Positions 1 through 7,760 of a stretch of 64,000 nucleotides of DNA are shown here, piece after piece. The stretch comes from CAZMGB01 sp964565775. GTDB lineage: Bacteria; Chloroflexota; Dehalococcoidia; DSTF01; JALHUB01. The notes below the pieces were generated by a model that saw only the letters and a program-made list of their open reading frames with translations, was not told the origin of the DNA and made no database searches. Numbering within the stretch: the stretch's first letter is position 1; each line of letters begins with the position of its first letter. The stretch lies in contig CAZMGB010000013.1 in assembly GCA_964565775.1 (NCBI GenBank), positions 33,731 through 97,730 on the forward strand, in the 5' to 3' direction. The position numbers and the translations under genes were made by a program.

Positions 1-1115
1 GGAGCCACCGACCCCACCAGCGCGCTGCTGCCGTGTGCCAGCGCCGTCCGTGCCTCGACCTGATGGCCCTCCGCCCGCCCCATCACCTGGAGGGCCGCCT
101 CGGCCACGCGAGCGAGGCCGGCGCCCGCCTCCAGGTTGGTGCTCAGCGCGCCCCCCGAAGGGTTGACGGGCAGGCGTCCTTCTATTCCCGTAACCCCGTC
201 CTCCAGCACCCGGCCGGCGGCGCCCTCCTCTGCCCAGCCCAACGCCTCGTAGGCCATGAGCTCGTGGTAGGAGGTCATGTCGTGCACCTCGGCGACATCG
301 AGCTCAGCTAGCGGCTCGCTGATGCCGGCCATACTGTAGGCGCGTTGGGCGGCGCTGCTGAGCCCGGCCAGCCGCCACAGCTCGGCGGCTCCAATGTAGT
401 ACGATTCCGTGGCCCAGCCAATTCCCTCGACGGTGGCCCAACGGGAGGCGATGCGCTTCACCCTGTCCTCGGAAGCAAGAACGACGGCCACCGCACCCAC
501 CGACTGCGGGCGGCAGTCCAGCTCCCGCAGGGGCCAGGCGACAACCTCGGACGCGAGCACCTGGTCGCGGCTGACGGCGCTCCTCAGGTGGGCGTAAGAG
601 TTGTTCACCGCTTGGCTCCGGTTCTTGACGACGATCCCGGCTGCCTGCTCCTCGCTCACCCCGTAGCGGGCCGCGTAGGCGCATGCCTGGAGAGCCAGCG
701 TCGTCGTGGCTCCCGCGCCCAGGGGGCGGTAGTAGAAGGGGTCCGTTGCCACGTTGCTCACCAGCTCCGTGGGGCCCTCGGCGTGGCCGTGGCCGACGAC
801 AAGAGCGGTATCGAAGGCACCGCTGGCGACGCGCATGTAGCCGTAGGCGAAGGCCAGGATGCCGTCGTCGGCGACCTTGGCGGAGTCCTTGAGGTAGCCG
901 CCCGCCGCAGGGACGATGTGCATGTCGGAGATGGTGCGGCCGTCGAGCACGTCCCAGCCGGAAGCGATCACCGTGTCTATGTCGCCCCGCCTGAGGCCTG
1001 CGTCCTCCAGGGCAGAGCTGGCCGCCTCAAAGGCGAGCTCGTAGTAAGCGAGATTAGCACCGGCCCCCCGGTGATGTGTCTGCCCGACGCCGACGATGCA
1101 TACCCTGCTGCTCAT
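1..1115 (-). CDS. Thiolase-like protein (SCP-x / acetyl-CoA acetyltransferase-like), C-terminus cut by window edge
   Basis: The minus strand reads open from an ATG at 1115-1113 to base 1 (about 371 codons), so only a short C-terminus is missing. The translation has the thiolase-superfamily layout: a start MSSRVCIVGVGQT, a helix ending ASGAFDTALVVGHG, an N-terminal-half ending AVAVVLASED, then EVHDMTSYHELMAYEALGW and NPSGGALSTN, and near the edge a LAHGSSALVGSV loop. These fit the lipid-transfer-protein-type thiolases that often pair with a DUF35 OB-fold protein, which would lie outside the window. The position that normally carries the nucleophilic Cys (CxxG before the long helix) reads ADDG (861-872), so classical Claisen chemistry is doubtful. 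A retro-aldolase role like Ltp2, or a structural role, is possible. The family call is good and the substrate is unknown. Confidence 0.85.
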   Translation of the reverse strand, partial: MSSRVCIVGVGQTHHRGAGANLAYYELAFEAASSALEDAGLRRGDIDTVIASGWDVLDGRTISDMHIVPAAGGYLKDSAKVADDGILAFAYGYMRVASGAFDTALVVGHGHAEGPTELVSNVATDPFYYRPLGAGATTTLALQACAYAARYGVSEEQAAGIVVKNRSQAVNNSYAHLRSAVSRDQVLASEVVAWPLRELDCRPQSVGAVAVVLASEDRVKRIASRWATVEGIGWATESYYIGAAELWRLAGLSSAAQRAYSMAGISEPLAELDVAEVHDMTSYHELMAYEALGWAEEGAAGRVLEDGVTGIEGRLPVNPSGGALSTNLEAGAGLARVAEAALQVMGRAEGHQVEARTALAHGSSALVGSVA

Positions 1116-1384
1116 GCGTCTACCTCTACGCATCTATCCCGAGAGTTGCCAGGGACGCAATCCCGAAGGGATCGACCGGCACAAGTGTAGCTGACCCGGC
1201 CAGCGGCGCCAAGCCCGCTCGGACCGATGTCGCCCATCCGTTGGCAACAATCGAGGGATGGCGTCAATAACACAGGCGCACGCCTCTCTCAGCGCCGCAG
1301 CCACGGCCGTCACCCGCCACCCTACCAAGAAGCGAGCGCTTCTGGCAAGCGGCGCGGCCGCGCCGTTCGGGCCCCACGCCACGA
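1116..1384. other. Intergenic stretch, no gene recognised
   Basis: This stretch lies between the thiolase-like gene start and the end of the next minus-strand gene. The reading frames here have no recognisable protein features. I see no repeat, terminator or RNA gene. It should hold the promoter of the thiolase-like gene, but no convincing -35/-10 pair stands out. Confidence 0.4.
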
Positions 1385-1738
1385 TCAAATGAGCCAGGCC
1401 GGCTGCCGTTTGGAGGAGTTCGACGCCGCACCCTGGCGGGGCCACGCCTCCATGCGCAGGCACGGCTCGATTCTGGTGCAGACCCCGTCCGACGAGGTGA
1501 GGAGTTGGCCGTTCCGGTTATAGAGACGGTACTGGATGTCCGCGTCGAGCTCAGCGCGCATGTCCAGCAACGTCTCGCCCTCGCTGGACTCGACTCTCAC
1601 CCCGTCAGGGAAGGGCGAGACGCCGCTTGATTCAGCGGCCGGACGGCCCTGGGAATCATACAGATGGAAGCAGATCAGGAAGCGGCCATCCGCGTTCAAG
1701 CCGATGTTCAGTATCACCTCGCCAGTGGGCGCATCCAC
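1385..1738 (-). CDS. Hypothetical protein, about 117 residues
   Basis: This frame starts at GTG 1738 and ends at TGA. An in-frame TAG lies 22 codons upstream and no other usable start codon occurs between, which fixes the start. The translation alternates hydrophobic and polar residues in a beta-rich pattern (EVILNIGLNADGRFLICFHLYDSQG). No family was recognised. There are no membrane segments and no metal-binding cluster. It could be a small beta-sandwich protein. It lies 3' of a decayed RRM gene on the same strand, with no visible strong ribosome site, so a relic is also possible. Confidence 0.45.
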   Translation of the reverse strand: MDAPTGEVILNIGLNADGRFLICFHLYDSQGRPAAESSGVSPFPDGVRVESSEGETLLDMRAELDADIQYRLYNRNGQLLTSSDGVCTRIEPCLRMEAWPRQGAASNSSKRQPAWLI

Positions 1739-1838
1739 GAAGGCGATCGATGTGCCTGGCCGTCGATGTCCTAGCCTCGTGAGTACCTCCCGCGCCTTGC
1801 GCTACGCCCCAGAGTCTGGAATGGGAGGGAGCGGCTGT

Positions 1839-2124
1839 TCAGTGCCTGCGCCGGAGGCCGCCGCGCTCGCTCCGTCGCCTGCCGAGGGAGGAGGGGCAGC
1901 CTACGACCACATCCATGGTTCGTCCTTTGAGTTCAGCGCCCTTCAAGGCTTCTACGGCAACAGCCGCGGCCTTGTCGTCAAGTCTTGCGGGGCGTAGCCG
2001 CGGGCGCGGCCAGCGCGATCACTGCGACGTGTACGTAACCGATCTCCCCGTAGGTTGAAAATACGGTACGTGACTCGCTATCGGTTGCCTCCGGAGAGAG
2101 GTTACCAGCAAACAGTGTGGTCAC
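1839..2124 (-). pseudogene. Decayed RRM-type RNA-binding protein gene (frameshifted)
   Basis: From GTG 2124, preceded by a GAGAGGGA ribosome site, the frame gives TTLFAGNLSPEATDSESRTV, then FSTYGEI and more, which matches the first half of an RRM domain with an RNP2-like LFAGNL. It then hits TGA (about 1978-1980). The RNP1-like piece GRARGYA is in a second frame (about 2000-2015). The C-terminal half, RLDDKAAAVAVEALKGAELK followed by GRT, is in a third frame and ends at TGA 1839. All three pieces in order make one RRM of normal length (about 95 codons), so at least two indels have broken it. Sequencing error is possible but would need two errors within about 30 bases. Confidence 0.7.
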
Positions 2125-2226
2125 TGCATTCCCTCTCTGCGGTCGGCCAAGGCCGCCGGGCCGGCGGGGCTTGCGCCCCGCCCCCCCCTCGACCAGGTGG
2201 CCCGTGTCAGAATCGACGGGCTGAGT

Positions 2227-2535
2227 CTAGTAGCGGCTGCGAACCGGCGAGCGCTTGGAATAGCACTCGCGGCAATAGACCGGCCGGTCACCCCGCGGTT
2301 CGAAGGGAACCTCGGTCTGCTGACCGCACTCGGCGCAGACGGCTGGATACATCCGGCGCGATGAATAGCCGGAGCCGCCCTGGCCGCGCTCGGCCTTGCG
2401 GGCCTGGCGGCAGGAAGGGCAGCGCTTGGGCTCGTTGGTGAAGCCGCGGCTGGCGTGGTACTCCTGATCCTCGGCGGAGAACGTGAATTCGGCGCCGCAG
2501 TCGGCGCAGGTCAGGGTTTTGTCGGTGTAGGACAC
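2227..2535 (-). CDS. Small zinc-ribbon protein (CxxC-type)
   Basis: This is a 102-residue protein with three cysteine pairs: CADC (10-13), CPSC (39-42) and CAEC (67-70), plus CREC near the C-terminus. The first two surround FTFSAEDQEYHASRGFTNEPKR, the pattern of the probable zinc-ribbon domain found in small proteins of Chloroflexota and other phyla. The GTG start at 2535 is chosen because AAGGAGGTC lies just upstream at good spacing. The role is unknown; zinc or nucleic-acid binding is inferred. It stands alone, divergent from the winged-helix gene at 2833. Confidence 0.85.
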   Translation of the reverse strand: MSYTDKTLTCADCGAEFTFSAEDQEYHASRGFTNEPKRCPSCRQARKAERGQGGSGYSSRRMYPAVCAECGQQTEVPFEPRGDRPVYCRECYSKRSPVRSRY

Positions 2536-2832
2536 TCGACGACCTCCTTGTGGGTCGATGTTCCTTGTCGTCGAGTGCGGAGCGAATCGGGGGTTTCTTC
2601 GCGACGGACTGAAGACGAGGAAAGCTTACTTCTTGCCTGTCACTCTAACACATTATCGACAGGGTCGCAAGGCGTTGTGATCGTCCAGTACATTCGTGAC
2701 ATTACCCCTTGCCCGGCCCGAACCATCTCGCCCCGTGATTCACCGTCAAACGCTCTTCTGTGAAGCGGTTCATTGAAGCGCCTTCGGCCTGACCGCTACT
2801 CTACGACCAGCCCACGGGGAGGAGAGACCGCG

Positions 2833-3189
2833 ATGGTCACGCAAGAACTGGCGCAAACCGTCATCCGGGAACGAAAGCTGGAGGTCGACAGGCTCCAGCT
2901 CGAGCACCAGCCACAGCCGGATATCCGGTTCTTGACCAGCGCTGCCCGCGTCCTGGCAGCCGTGATACAGGAGCCTGACGCCACCATGCGAGACCTCGCA
3001 CGTCGCTGCGACAGGACCGAGCGGGCCGTCTGGCAGCATCTGCAAGAGCTCGAGCGTGCGGGCCTCCTGCGGCACCAGCGGCGGGGACGACGAAACCACT
3101 ATGAAGTCGACTCATCTGCCGTTGAAAGACAACTGATGCTCGAGAGTGCGCCGCTGCTGGCTGTCGCCGCTGGTCCGGGCACGAATTAG
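2833..3189 (+). CDS. Winged-helix (ArsR/MarR-like) DNA-binding regulator
   Basis: This 118-residue protein has a helix-turn-helix in the middle (MRDLARRCDRTERAVWQHLQ) followed by the wing LERAGLLRHQRRGRRNHYEV. The layout is typical of small ArsR/MarR-like repressors. No metal-binding cysteine pair is visible, so the ligand is unknown. The frame is open 20 codons further upstream, but ATG 2833 is preferred because GGGGAGGAGAG lies before it. It is divergent from the zinc-ribbon gene and convergent with the metallo-hydrolase gene at 3320. Confidence 0.8.
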   Translation: MVTQELAQTVIRERKLEVDRLQLEHQPQPDIRFLTSAARVLAAVIQEPDATMRDLARRCDRTERAVWQHLQELERAGLLRHQRRGRRNHYEVDSSAVERQLMLESAPLLAVAAGPGTN

Positions 3190-3319
3190 CCCGCCTTGCC
3201 ATCGCACCTCGTATCAGCGCTCCACACCCTCGACTTCCGAGGCTGCCATCTCTCCCCCAGCGGCATTCCTGGCCAGCCGCGGCCGGCAGCGCTCGACGCG
3301 TTGCGTCCCTTCCGTTCGG

Positions 3320-4162
3320 CTACTCACCGATCTGGAAGCTCGCGCCCTCAGTGCCCGGCACGAGCTCGAAGGGGAGAGCGGGCCCCCTCCTGGCCTCGTC
3401 AAAGAGCCGGTCGAGCATCACGTCGTCGTGGCCGGGGTCGTGGTGGAAGGTGACCAGCCGCCTAACACGGGCAGCGGCGGCAAACGCAAGCGTGTGCGGG
3501 ATCGCGCTGTGTCCCCGTCCCACGCGCTGGGGGTATTCGTCGGCGCTGTACTGCGAATCGTGGATGAGGAGGTCCACGTCGGCAGCGAGCGCGAAGCCGG
3601 AGAGCCACTGGGGGTCCCCTGGGAAATCCCGCGCACCGAGGGCGGGCTCGTGGTCCGGCAAGTACGCCATGGAGCTGGCACCTTCGCTGATCCGGTAGCC
3701 GATTGTCGGCCCAGGGTGGCAGACGAGGTCGGCCATGACCTCGAAGCCGCCGACTCTGAAGCTTCCCAGCGGGACATCGTGGAGTGCGAGCTGGCATGGA
3801 AGGTCACGAAGGCGCACCGGGAAGAGCGGGGGCGACAGGTAGCGGGTGAGGCGCTCACGCAGGTTGAGAGTGGTTGAAGCCGGTCCCCAGACGTGGACTT
3901 CCAGATCCGGCTCGTAGAGCGGTTCAAAGAAGCCGAGCCCCTGGATGTGGTCCATGTGAAGGTGCGTCAGCAGGAGATTCAGGCGTGAGATCTCAGGGCC
4001 GAGTGAGTTTCCCAGACGTCGGATTCCGGTGCCGCCATCGAGCAGGAGGAGGGTGCCGTCGGCGCCTCGGACCTCCACGCAGACGGTGTTTCCACCGTAC
4101 CGTACAGTCTCCGGCCCGGCCACTGGAAGCGAGCCCCGGGTCCCCCAGAGCGTAGCCTTCAC
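3320..4162 (-). CDS. Metallo-beta-lactamase-fold hydrolase
   Basis: This 280-residue protein begins KATLWGTRGSLPVAGPET, typical of the MBL-fold group related to RNase Z and phosphoribosyl cyclic phosphodiesterases. The metal motif THLHMDH (66-72) supplies His67, His69, Asp71 and His72. A later LLIHDSQYS and a GRGHS segment supply the further Asp and His ligands expected for this fold. There is no signal peptide, so it is cytoplasmic. The GTG start at 4162 overlaps the stop of the PAS gene by 4 bases (GTGA), so the two are translationally coupled. It is the last gene of a three-gene operon with a cyclic-nucleotide-binding protein, which suggests a signalling phosphodiesterase. The substrate is not shown. 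Confidence 0.85.
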   Translation of the reverse strand: MKATLWGTRGSLPVAGPETVRYGGNTVCVEVRGADGTLLLLDGGTGIRRLGNSLGPEISRLNLLLTHLHMDHIQGLGFFEPLYEPDLEVHVWGPASTTLNLRERLTRYLSPPLFPVRLRDLPCQLALHDVPLGSFRVGGFEVMADLVCHPGPTIGYRISEGASSMAYLPDHEPALGARDFPGDPQWLSGFALAADVDLLIHDSQYSADEYPQRVGRGHSAIPHTLAFAAAARVRRLVTFHHDPGHDDVMLDRLFDEARRGPALPFELVPGTEGASFQIGE

Positions 4163-4554
4163 TCGCTCTCAATCTCCCAGAAGATCGCTACCGCACCCAG
4201 GTGCCGGTCTCCCTGCCCCTCGATGGGAAACGCCGTGACCTCGATCCTCCTCCAGACGCCGTCGAGTCCCCGAATTCGAAACGGCAGGTGCGCCGGCCTG
4301 CGCTTCCTCAGGGCGATGTTCATCGGGAGATCATCCGAGTCGAGGGGGGAGCCATCCTCGGCCGTCGTCTGGAACATCCTGGACAACGCCTCCCCCGGCA
4401 TTTCGCCCGCCTCATCGAAGCTCTTGCCCAGGATCGATTCGGCCGGTTCGTTGTAGAAGAGGAGTTGGCCGTCCGAGCCCATCAGCCAGATCGGCATGGC
4501 CAGGTAGCTCGCGCACTGCCTCATGAGTATGAGCTCTATCGCTTGCTGGGGCAT
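4159..4554 (-). CDS. Stand-alone PAS-domain protein
   Basis: This protein of about 131 residues is a single PAS domain: MPIWLMGSDGQLLFYNEPAE, ILGKSFDEAGEMPG, the middle DGSPLDSDDLPMNIALRKRR, and the terminal strand HLGAVAIFWEIE. No kinase, cyclase or other output domain follows. ATG 4554 is chosen because a GGGAGGG site lies just before it, although the frame stays open about 20 codons further up. It probably senses a small ligand or redox state and acts through a partner protein. It lies 35 bases after the cyclic-nucleotide-binding gene and overlaps the MBL-fold gene. Confidence 0.8.
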   Translation of the reverse strand: MPQQAIELILMRQCASYLAMPIWLMGSDGQLLFYNEPAESILGKSFDEAGEMPGEALSRMFQTTAEDGSPLDSDDLPMNIALRKRRPAHLPFRIRGLDGVWRRIEVTAFPIEGQGDRHLGAVAIFWEIESE

Positions 4555-4589
4555 AGATCGACCCTCCCTCGGCACTCGCGGCCAGCCGC

Positions 4590-5018
4590 TCAGGGCAGGA
4601 GTTCGTCCTCGCACTCCCGCAGCCGGCGGCTCAGCACTGGAAGAATGGCGAGTGCGACCTGAGGGCTGGTCCTAACGAGACCCAGGAAATCCCAACGCGC
4701 CAGCGCCAGACACTCGCAATCGCCGACGGCCCGGACGCTCGCCGAACGGGGAAAGCCGTCCAGCAGGGCCATCTCGCCGAAGAAGTCCCCCTCCATGAGA
4801 CGGCCCACAACCCGTTCCCCCTCGCGACCGAGCGCCTTCACGACTTCCGCCTGACCCTCGCAGAGCACAAAGAAGGCCGCGGCATCCTCGCCTTCTCTCG
4901 CCAGCAACTCACCCGGCGCGAAGCGGCGCGCTTTCACCGAGCGCGCGAGAGAATCGAGAACATCCTCCCTCAGATTCGAGAAGATCGGGGCTCTGCACAG
5001 CGCTTCTCTAGCGTCCAC
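4590..5018 (-). CDS. Cyclic-nucleotide-binding (Crp-like) domain protein without DNA-binding domain
   Basis: This 142-residue protein is one CNB domain. It starts APIFSNLREDVLDSLA, and the phosphate-binding cassette GDFFGEMALLDGFPRSASVR is well kept, with the expected Gly, Glu and Arg. There is no C-terminal helix-turn-helix, so it is not a transcription factor of the Crp/Fnr type. GTG 5018 follows AAAGGAGGCCTTT, a strong ribosome site. It is the first gene of the CNB, PAS, MBL-fold operon. Ligand preference (cAMP, cGMP or other) cannot be told from the sequence. Confidence 0.85.
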   Translation of the reverse strand: MDAREALCRAPIFSNLREDVLDSLARSVKARRFAPGELLAREGEDAAAFFVLCEGQAEVVKALGREGERVVGRLMEGDFFGEMALLDGFPRSASVRAVGDCECLALARWDFLGLVRTSPQVALAILPVLSRRLRECEDELLP

Positions 5019-5184
5019 AAAGGCCTCCTTTCTTCCACCGCTTTCGCTCGATTTCCAGCGGGCGGAGCCTGCCAGACGGGCCTTTCAGCTTCACCTCGTG
5101 GCGGCCAGAGGAGAAGGAGACGAGAACGGCGGCCGACAGCACTGGCGTCGGAGTAGGCGCAGGCGGCGGCGTCTCGGTGAGGGA

Positions 5185-5395
5185 AGGCGTCACAGCCAGT
5201 ACAGAACACGCTGCCCGGAGGGTTCGTCAGCTCCCGCGCCGTGCATCGCAGGCCCGACCGGAAGCCGTACGAATTGCAGAAACCTGCGCCCTCAGCATCC
5301 TCGTGCTCGCAGGATAGGCAGCGCATCTCGCGTCGCCCCCGAACACTTGCCATGTGCGAGCCACCAGCGAACCAGGCAGATTCTGCATCAGGTGG
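5185..5395 (-). pseudogene. Relic of a double zinc-ribbon (DZR) N-terminus, copy 1
   Basis: From ATG 5336 the minus strand reads MRCLSCEHEDAEGAGFCNSY and then a second module, LRCTARELTNPPGSVFCTGC. This matches the N-terminal double zinc ribbon (CPSCGHENPEGAKFCxxCG type) that often precedes cyclase or ATPase domains. The fourth Cys of ribbon 1 is Tyr and a Cys of ribbon 2 is lost, and no downstream domain follows. The same sequence, including about 50 bases upstream of the start codon, recurs at 18205-18405, also broken. The frame runs on into the CNB gene, which is not meaningful. Confidence 0.55.
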
Positions 5396-5472
5396 AAAGC
5401 AATGTCAACGCGGCGAGGCTATGGTGTCTGGTTCAGAGTTGGTGGATGAATTGGCTGTGTATCCGCACAGCA

Positions 5473-5492
5473 CCGCCGACTGAAGTCGGCGG
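5473..5492. repeat. Palindrome (REP-like hairpin)
   Basis: CCGCCGACT-GA-AGTCGGCGG is a perfect 9-bp inverted repeat in the gene-free stretch 5396-5639. It lies 21 bases from a second palindrome and matches the style of the repetitive hairpins at other gene ends of this window. Confidence 0.6.
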
Positions 5493-5513
5493 CATAGCTG
5501 GCGAATCTGGAAG

Positions 5514-5534
5514 CCGCGGACCTCCAGTCCGCGG
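5514..5534. repeat. Palindrome (REP-like hairpin)
   Basis: CCGCGGAC-CTCCA-GTCCGCGG has an 8-bp perfect stem. It lies between the end of the histidine kinase gene (5640) and the zinc-ribbon relic, and could also terminate the kinase transcript. Confidence 0.6.
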
Positions 5535-5639
5535 GGTCTCTTCCAAACCCCAACCCACCAATGCCGAGCCAGTCACAGGTTATGCGAATGGGGAAACCCG
5601 ACAGTCGTCGCCCGTGACGCCGCGCTCACTCGGCCGCCG

Positions 5640-6914
5640 CTAGGCCGGCAGCTCCACTGTCACCGTAGTCGCGACGCCCGGGGTGCTCTCAGCGTGGATG
5701 GTGCCGCCGTGGGCCTCGGCGATCCAGCGGGCGATGGACAGCCCCAAACCCGTGCCGCCCGCCTCCTGTGAGCGCGCCTTGTCGACTCGATAGAACCGGT
5801 CGAATATGTGAGGCAGCGCCTCGGCCGGGATGCCGCACCCCGTGTCAGACACCCGCACAATCGCCTTGTGGCTGGACGAGCTCTGGACCTCCAGGCGCAC
5901 CTTGTCGCCGGCCTCCGAGTACTTGATGGCGTTGTCTGTCAGTATCATCATCAACTGCCGAAGACGGTCGCTATCGCCTCGCAGCCGCACGGGGCCGTCC
6001 GCGTGCGTTTCCACCGAGACGCCGCGCTCCGCGGCCAGCGGCCGCATGCTGCGGGTCACGTCGTTCGCCAGTTCGTCCAGCGCAATCTCGGACAGCGATA
6101 GCTTCGCCTTGCCGGCATCAGCCTGGGCCAGCGTCAGCATCTGGCTCACCATCGTACTTAGCCGGTCCGACTCCGCGATGATGTCGTCCACAGCCTCACG
6201 ATTGGCACTGACCGACTCTGAAGCGTGGCGTTTGAGCAGCTCGGCGCTGGCGCGGACCAGGGAGAGAGGCGTGCGGAGATCGTGGGACGCGTCCGCGATG
6301 AAGGCGCGCTGGGAGTCCATCGCCGCACGGATGGGGCGGAGCGCACGGCCGGACAGGAGATAGCCGCTTACCAGCGCCAGGATCAGTCCGCCACCGAAGC
6401 CCCCCGAAAGCACCAGCAGCAGGCGTCGCAGCGCGTGCTCCTCCGGCTCGGTGCTGCGGCCCACCTCCATCAGCAGGTTCTGGCCGGTGGGGTCGTCCAG
6501 CCTCACCACATACACCCGCAGCGAATCCCCCTCGGACGACTGTGTGTGGGCGAAAGCCGTGCCGTTAGCGAGCGCCTCTTCCACCGTGTCGACGGTGGCC
6601 AAGCCGGCGGGGTCGACGTTGGGGGTGCCCGCGAGGAACTCGCCCGTCGGCGCAACTAGAGCGTAGAAGTAGCCGCCCGCCGTAGACACGGGGCCGATAA
6701 CGATCTCGGCAAGACGTGTGGGGCCGTTGGGACCCATGAGCCTGGGCGTCAGTTGCCGCTGCTCTTGCCCTGCCCGCGACTGGAGGTCGCTATTCACTTG
6801 ATCGTACAGCGCCGCTCGGGTGGTAAGGTACACGGCAACGCCGATTACGACGAGGATGACCCCCAGCGCCAGGGTAAACCAGAGGGTGAGGCGCCAGCGC
6901 GCCGCTCCGAACAC
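5640..6914 (-). CDS. Sensor histidine kinase (envelope two-component system)
   Basis: This 424-residue protein has a first membrane segment at about 8-30, an extracytoplasmic sensor region of about 130 residues, a second membrane segment at about 162-187, then the H-box FIADASHDLRTPL with His211. The N-box (DNAIKYS), G1 (DTGCGIP), F-box (FDRFYRVD) and G2 (GGTGLGLSI) follow. Only about 24 residues separate the second membrane helix from the phosphorylated His, so there is no HAMP linker. It directly follows the response-regulator gene (1-base gap) and is co-transcribed with it. The stimulus is unknown; the neighbours (HtrA, efflux) suggest envelope stress. Confidence 0.95.
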   Translation of the reverse strand: MFGAARWRLTLWFTLALGVILVVIGVAVYLTTRAALYDQVNSDLQSRAGQEQRQLTPRLMGPNGPTRLAEIVIGPVSTAGGYFYALVAPTGEFLAGTPNVDPAGLATVDTVEEALANGTAFAHTQSSEGDSLRVYVVRLDDPTGQNLLMEVGRSTEPEEHALRRLLLVLSGGFGGGLILALVSGYLLSGRALRPIRAAMDSQRAFIADASHDLRTPLSLVRASAELLKRHASESVSANREAVDDIIAESDRLSTMVSQMLTLAQADAGKAKLSLSEIALDELANDVTRSMRPLAAERGVSVETHADGPVRLRGDSDRLRQLMMILTDNAIKYSEAGDKVRLEVQSSSSHKAIVRVSDTGCGIPAEALPHIFDRFYRVDKARSQEAGGTGLGLSIARWIAEAHGGTIHAESTPGVATTVTVELPA

Positions 6915-6915
6915 G

Positions 6916-7587
6916 TCAGTCTCCTAGGGCGTAGCCGACCCCCCGCACCGTGCGGATTAGCTTCCGCTCGTGGCCGCGGTCCACCTTGCGGCGCAGATAC
7001 GTCACGTACACGTCCACAAGGTTGGAGTCAGGCGAGTACTCGTAGCCCCAGATATGGTCCAGGATCTGCGTACGGGTCACTACCCGGCCCTCGTTTCGGA
7101 TGAGGAACTCCAGAAGGGCGTACTCCTTGGGGCTCAGCTCTATCGTCTTCCCGGCTCGTTCGGCACGGCGGCGTCGCATGTCCAGCACGAGGTCTCCGGC
7201 TTCGAGGCGGTCTGGCTCACGCGCCTGGACGCGCCGCCGGCTCAGGGCGCGCAGACGGGCGAACAGCTCCTGAAAAGCGAACGGCTTGGGCAGGTAGTCG
7301 TCGGCGCCGGCGTCCAGGCCGCGCACTCGGTCTTCCACCGCGTCCAGGGCGGTGAGGAGGAGGACAGGTGTATCGACACGGTTGACGCGCAGCCTGCGGC
7401 AGACCTCAAATCCGTCGATGCCGGGCAGCATGACGTCGAGGACGATGACGTCATGGGTGCCGTCCATGGCCATCGCCAGTCCTTCCTCGCCGTCGTAGGC
7501 AACGTCGACCGTGTGGCCCTCCTCCGCGAGCACCTTGCGCACCACCTGGGCCAGCCGCCGTTCGTCTTCTACCACAAGGATGTACAC
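6916..7587 (-). CDS. OmpR-family response regulator
   Basis: This protein of about 223 residues has a receiver domain (YILVVEDERRLAQVV, phospho-acceptor in VIVLDVMLPG, and Lys in LPKPF) and a C-terminal winged helix ending TYLRRKVDRGHERKLIRTVR plus GVGYALGD. GTG 7587 is chosen over upstream in-frame starts because AAAGGAG lies about 10 bases before it and the receiver begins immediately. It is transcribed divergently from the secreted-protein gene at 7761. The intergenic space carries 11-bp direct repeats, the arrangement expected for OmpR-family dimers bound in tandem, so autoregulation is likely. Confidence 0.95.
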   Translation of the reverse strand: MYILVVEDERRLAQVVRKVLAEEGHTVDVAYDGEEGLAMAMDGTHDVIVLDVMLPGIDGFEVCRRLRVNRVDTPVLLLTALDAVEDRVRGLDAGADDYLPKPFAFQELFARLRALSRRRVQAREPDRLEAGDLVLDMRRRRAERAGKTIELSPKEYALLEFLIRNEGRVVTRTQILDHIWGYEYSPDSNLVDVYVTYLRRKVDRGHERKLIRTVRGVGYALGD

Positions 7588-7663
7588 GCGCGCGCTTCTC
7601 CTTTCCGTTCTGACCACAAATGGTACACGTTCCACATTAGAGCATTATTAAAGAATTCTCACA

Positions 7664-7706
7664 TTAAAGAATTCTAGCCTTTCTCCAACAACCATTTAAG
7701 GACAGC
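7664..7706 (+). promoter_or_regulatory. 43-bp element, copy A: four 11-bp direct repeats, likely response-regulator site
   Basis: This stretch contains TCTAGCCTTTC, TCCAACAACCA and TTTAAGGACAG in exact 11-base steps, preceded by CATTAAAGAAT. It aligns without gaps to elements at 8548-8590 and 12964-13006. An extra ATTAAAGAATTCT copy lies just upstream (about 7647-7660). It sits between the divergent response-regulator gene and the secreted-protein gene. Confidence 0.75.
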
Positions 7707-7760
7707 AGTCTACGCTGAGTTCCGTAGTTGCGAGAGAGGTCACGCAAAGGAGGTGCACAA

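Noticed and set aside
345..1190. 281-codon open frame on the plus strand
   Set aside because: Antisense to the thiolase-like gene that reads open to the edge with family motifs.
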